A stretch of 17,253 nt of DNA from an uncultured Clostridia bacterium (lineage in GTDB: Bacteria > Bacillota > Clostridia > Christensenellales > UBA1242): contig CALWFX010000057.1 in NCBI GenBank assembly GCA_944377765.1, positions 1 to 17,253 of the forward strand. The letters run 5' to 3'. Positions 14,526 to 17,253 of the stretch are shown here, one piece after another (within the stretch, counting starts at the first letter, position 1; every line of letters begins with the position of its first letter). Both the position numbers and the translations under genes were made by a program. The notes under the pieces are model-generated. The model made no database searches, was not told where the DNA came from, and saw only the letters and a program-made list of their open reading frames with translations.

Positions 14526-15092
14526 ATGAACGAAATGGTTGATGAAATTTTTTCATCTTTAAAAGAAGACCTTGAAAAAGCATATTCTCACCAACAAAAC
14601 GAATATCTTGTTATAAGAGCGGGCAGAGCAAATCCGCATATATTAGATAAAGTTATGGTTGAATATTATGGGGTTATGACACCAATTAACCAAATGGGAA
14701 CAATTTCTGTTTCTGAAGCAAGAATATTAAATGTTAACATTTGGGATGCTAGCCAAATTAAAAATGTTGTTAAAGCAATCATTCAAGCAGATGTTGGAAT
14801 AACTCCAACCGATGACGGCAAAACAATTAGACTTGTTTTTCCAATGCTCACAGAAGAAAGAAGAAAGGAAATTGTGAAGCAAGTTAAGAAAATTTGTGAA
14901 GAAACAAAAATCACAATGCGTAATGCTAGACGCGACAGCCTTGATATGTTAAAAGACATGAAAAAAGACAGCACTCTTTCTGAAGATGAATTTGCTCAGG
15001 CAGAAAAAGATGTTCAAAAGATGATTGATAAATACACCGACCTTGCAGATAAACTTGCAAGTGAGAAAGAAGACGAGGTTATGAAAGTTTAA
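14526..15092 (+). CDS. frr: Ribosome recycling factor
   Basis: 188 residues, close to the usual 185. With EF-G it splits post-termination ribosomes in the cytoplasm. The family blocks are visible: IRAGRANPHILDKVMVEYYG near the N-terminus, the MGTISVSEARIL beta domain, TDDGKTIRLVFPMLTEERR, and MRNARRDSLDMLK in the long C-terminal helix. ATG 14526 has AAGGAG (14514-14519) at six bases; the in-frame extension back to 14472 falls inside the promoter and is rejected. It heads the operon; pyrH, commonly just upstream in other bacteria, is not here. uppS follows after 13 bases. Confidence 0.98.
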   Translation: MNEMVDEIFSSLKEDLEKAYSHQQNEYLVIRAGRANPHILDKVMVEYYGVMTPINQMGTISVSEARILNVNIWDASQIKNVVKAIIQADVGITPTDDGKTIRLVFPMLTEERRKEIVKQVKKICEETKITMRNARRDSLDMLKDMKKDSTLSEDEFAQAEKDVQKMIDKYTDLADKLASEKEDEVMKV

Positions 15093-15105
15093 AGTAAGGA
15101 GTTGT

Positions 15106-15801
15106 ATGAGAAAATTATCTAAGTATCCAACTCACATTGCCTTCATTATGGATGGCAACAGGCGATGGGCAAAAAGACGAGGACTGACAAAATATGTTGG
15201 TCATGAAAGGGGTGCTCAAAGACTTGTTGATGTCATCAAAAATTTAAGTGAAATTAAAGAAATTAAGTTTGCATCTTTCTTTGCCTTTTCAACAGAAAAT
15301 TGGAACAGAGAGAAAAAAGAAGTTGACGCAATTTTTAACTTAGTTTCTGATATGTTCAAAAAAAATGAAAGCGAATTTGAAAAATATGACATTAAGTTTG
15401 TTTGCATGGGCGATATAAGTCGTTTTCCAGATGAAATGCAAAAAATTATTATAAAAGCAGTGGAAAAGAGCAAAAATAATTCTGGCTTGGTTGTTAATCT
15501 TGCTCTTAATTATGGCGGAAGAGCTGATATTGTGCAAGCAGTTAACAAACTTATAGAAAAAGGTGCTAAAAAAATTAATGAAGAAGATATTTCAAAAAAT
15601 CTATATTCATATCCAGCACCAGACATTGACCTTGTGATAAGAACAAGCGGAGAGCAAAGGGTTTCAAATTTTATGCTCTATCAACTTGCTTACAGCGAAT
15701 TTTACTTTCCAAAAGTTCACTGGCCAAGTTTCAATAAAAGGCAACTTTACAAGGCGTTAAAAATTTATTCTAAGCGACACAGAAGATTTGGAGGAAATTA
15801 A
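15106..15801 (+). CDS. uppS: Isoprenyl transferase, probably undecaprenyl diphosphate synthase
   Basis: 231 residues of the cis-prenyltransferase family. The enzyme condenses isopentenyl diphosphate onto farnesyl diphosphate to make the C55 carrier for peptidoglycan precursors. IMDGNRRWAKRRGL carries the catalytic aspartate D16. FFAFSTENWNR, LNYGGRADI and RTSGEQRVSNFM (R179 onward, with E198 in SEFYF) are the other conserved blocks. It is slightly shorter than the usual 245-250 residues, at the N-terminus. ATG 15106 has AAGGAG (15096-15101) at four bases. Its stop overlaps the cdsA start as TAATG, so translation is probably coupled. Product chain length is inferred from context. Confidence 0.96.
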   Translation: MRKLSKYPTHIAFIMDGNRRWAKRRGLTKYVGHERGAQRLVDVIKNLSEIKEIKFASFFAFSTENWNREKKEVDAIFNLVSDMFKKNESEFEKYDIKFVCMGDISRFPDEMQKIIIKAVEKSKNNSGLVVNLALNYGGRADIVQAVNKLIEKGAKKINEEDISKNLYSYPAPDIDLVIRTSGEQRVSNFMLYQLAYSEFYFPKVHWPSFNKRQLYKALKIYSKRHRRFGGN

Positions 15802-16763
15802 TGAAAAAAAGAATATACTCATCAGTGCTTATCGTTTTAATTTTGGCAATTCTTTTTGTTTTAAAGATTTTTGTCAGTGACTATTTCTTTGATGCTTTCT
15901 TTGGTATTTTGGCTTGCATTGCGTCTTATGAAATGTCAAAACTTTTATCAAAAACAAGATTATATAATTTTCAGATTTTGTCTGTAATTTTTCCAGCATT
16001 AATGCTTGCTTGTAATCTTGTTTGCGTGTTCTACGCAGGCTCAACAGCAAATATATATTGGATATTGTGGGCAATTTTAATTGACTTTGGTTTAATGCTT
16101 ATAACACTTCTTGGAACATTCTTAATTCAACTTATAAGAAAGAAAAAAGTTATTGATGAAATGGCAACAAGAGGCGTTAAGAATATGATAATTGCCAAAT
16201 TTGCTTTCAAAAAATGTTTGAACACTCTTATCATTTTTGTGTATCCAGCATTTTTCTTCCTATTCTTTGTATTCGTTAACCATATGGGAGAACTTCCACT
16301 TGATAAGTTTGTTGATTTACCAAGTGATATTTCCATCTTTATCTTGTTTACCGCTTTTCTTATTCCAATGTTCACAGACACTTTTGCAATGCTCACAGGG
16401 TCAGTTATTGGCGGAAAGAAACTTTGTCCAAGAATAAGTCCAAGCAAAACAATTTCAGGCACTGTTGGTGGTGTTTTATGGTCAGTTCTTTTAATGGCTT
16501 GCGTTTGGCTTATTTTTGCAAACATTGCAGGGTTTAGTTATTTGTGGTCTAGTTTTCCAATTTGGGCATATCTTATTATTGTTCTTCTTGGAACTGGCAT
16601 TGCAATTGCAGGTGATTTGTTTGAATCAATCATTAAGCGTAGAGCAGATGTCAAAGATAGTGGCAGACTAATTCCTGGACATGGTGGACTTTTGGATAGA
16701 ATTGACTCATACATTTTTATCGCTCCATATATCATGCTTGCTTTTTGGATTTTTGCTTTATAA
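15801..16763 (+). CDS. cdsA: Phosphatidate cytidylyltransferase (CDP-diglyceride synthase)
   Basis: 320 residues with about seven or eight membrane segments. It makes CDP-diacylglycerol from phosphatidate and CTP in the inner membrane. The family signature is complete at residues 276-302: S-x2-KRR-x3-KDSG-x2-IPGHGG-x2-DR-x-D. Another conserved block, GGKKLCPRISPSKTISGTVGG, lies about 70 residues earlier. It is somewhat longer than common 260-290 residue members, mainly from a loop around residues 105-135. The start overlaps the uppS stop by one base and has GGAGG (15790-15794) at six bases. rseP follows after 57 bases with no terminator between. Confidence 0.96.
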   Translation: MKKRIYSSVLIVLILAILFVLKIFVSDYFFDAFFGILACIASYEMSKLLSKTRLYNFQILSVIFPALMLACNLVCVFYAGSTANIYWILWAILIDFGLMLITLLGTFLIQLIRKKKVIDEMATRGVKNMIIAKFAFKKCLNTLIIFVYPAFFFLFFVFVNHMGELPLDKFVDLPSDISIFILFTAFLIPMFTDTFAMLTGSVIGGKKLCPRISPSKTISGTVGGVLWSVLLMACVWLIFANIAGFSYLWSSFPIWAYLIIVLLGTGIAIAGDLFESIIKRRADVKDSGRLIPGHGGLLDRIDSYIFIAPYIMLAFWIFAL

Positions 16764-16820
16764 GACTAAAAAATAGCGTAACCAAAGACTGAAAATTTGT
16801 AGTTTTGTGGGAATTTATTT

Positions 16821-17253
16821 ATGATGACTTTTTTATATATTCTTCTTGCAATTGTTGTGCTTTTGTTTATGGTTTTGGTGCATGAACTTGGGCACTATAT
16901 TGCAGGAAAAATTTTGAAATTTAAAATTACAGAGTTTTCCATTGGATTTGGCAAGGCTATTTTTTCTCATACATCCAAAAAAACAGGCGAAAAGTTTTCT
17001 TTTCGTCTTTTTCCATTGGGTGGCTATTGCTCTTTTTATGGCGAAGATGAAGAAGGCAAGGGAGATGAAAATTCTTTTAACAACCAAAAACCTTGGAAAA
17101 GGATAATTGTTTTTCTTGCTGGTGTTACAATGAATTTTATTACTGCCATTCTTTTTTCATGGATACTTTTATGTGCAGTTGGATATGATATTCCGCAAGT
17201 TGTGAATTTCAGTCAAGAAATTAATGTGGGGAAATTAGATCGGAAGAGCGTCG
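16821..17253 (+). CDS. rseP: Site-2 intramembrane metalloprotease RseP (3' partial)
   Basis: The visible part holds the first membrane helix with HELGH (H21-H25) of the M50 zinc site, FSIGFGKAIFS, RLFPLGGYCSFYGE and a second helix beginning IIVFLAGVTMNF, all typical of RseP/RasP proteases that cleave anti-sigma factors and leftover signal peptides in the membrane. A weak GGGA lies about nine bases before ATG 16821. In many relatives dxr stands between cdsA and this gene; here it does not. Translation from 17237 on comes from adapter sequence, so the last five or so residues of the frame (from about the L before DRKSV) are not trustworthy. The second zinc motif (NxxPxxxLDG) and the PDZ domain lie beyond the end. 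Confidence 0.95.
   Translation, partial: MMTFLYILLAIVVLLFMVLVHELGHYIAGKILKFKITEFSIGFGKAIFSHTSKKTGEKFSFRLFPLGGYCSFYGEDEEGKGDENSFNNQKPWKRIIVFLAGVTMNFITAILFSWILLCAVGYDIPQVVNFSQEINVGKLDRKSV
17237..17253. other. Illumina adapter read-through at the contig end
   Basis: The final 17 bases, AGATCGGAAGAGCGTCG, equal the start of the Illumina TruSeq adapter. This is residual sequencing adapter, not genome. Confidence 0.93.

Overview
The window is AT-rich (roughly 30% GC by eye). Its ribosome binding sites are AGGAG-type and its promoters TTGACA/TATAAT-type, and it carries the housekeeping order frr-uppS-cdsA-rseP with Bacillota-type versions of mnmA, csaA, pepF and a DUF2207 protein. This suggests a low-GC member of the Bacillota, probably a Clostridia-like lineage known from metagenomes; I cannot place it more closely. 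The last 17 bases match the start of an Illumina TruSeq adapter, so the contig end is not genomic.

Layout. 1-3236 is a tight operon: a class I SAM-dependent RNA methyltransferase (5' end outside the window), an RluA-type pseudouridine synthase and an M3 oligoendopeptidase F, closed by an intrinsic terminator. 3237-5087 is an accessory island. It holds an AT-rich gap, a promoter whose spacer contains eight Gs, a LamG-like gene that appears to have lost its 5' end, and a convergent gene for a small helical protein. Between these two genes lie two mirror-image arrays of very small hairpins around a shared bidirectional terminator. 5179-7150 holds a membrane-bound class III nucleotide cyclase homologue and a small zinc-ribbon/TM2 membrane protein that may be translated from a leaderless mRNA. 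7160-8325 holds mnmA and, tail to tail with it, a tRNA-Ser(GGA). 8532-10801 holds csaA and a secreted/membrane DUF2207 protein with a glycine-rich tail. 10905-12239 is a lone M16 metallopeptidase and 12330-14426 a 698-residue helical protein I do not recognise; each has its own strong promoter. 14526 to the end is frr, uppS, cdsA and the start of rseP, linking ribosome recycling with undecaprenyl-phosphate and phospholipid precursor synthesis and intramembrane proteolysis. dxr, often found between cdsA and rseP, is absent.

The most unusual element is the pair of hairpin arrays at 4216-4348 and 4510-4646. Each runs from a gene's stop codon, which sits inside a first large hairpin, through four short hairpins with unrelated stem sequences separated by a conserved 7-nt linker (RTKAAGA on the sense strand), and ends in ATTGTGG. 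Conserved linkers and architecture with divergent but self-complementary stems point to selection on structure. I do not recognise this as a named element.
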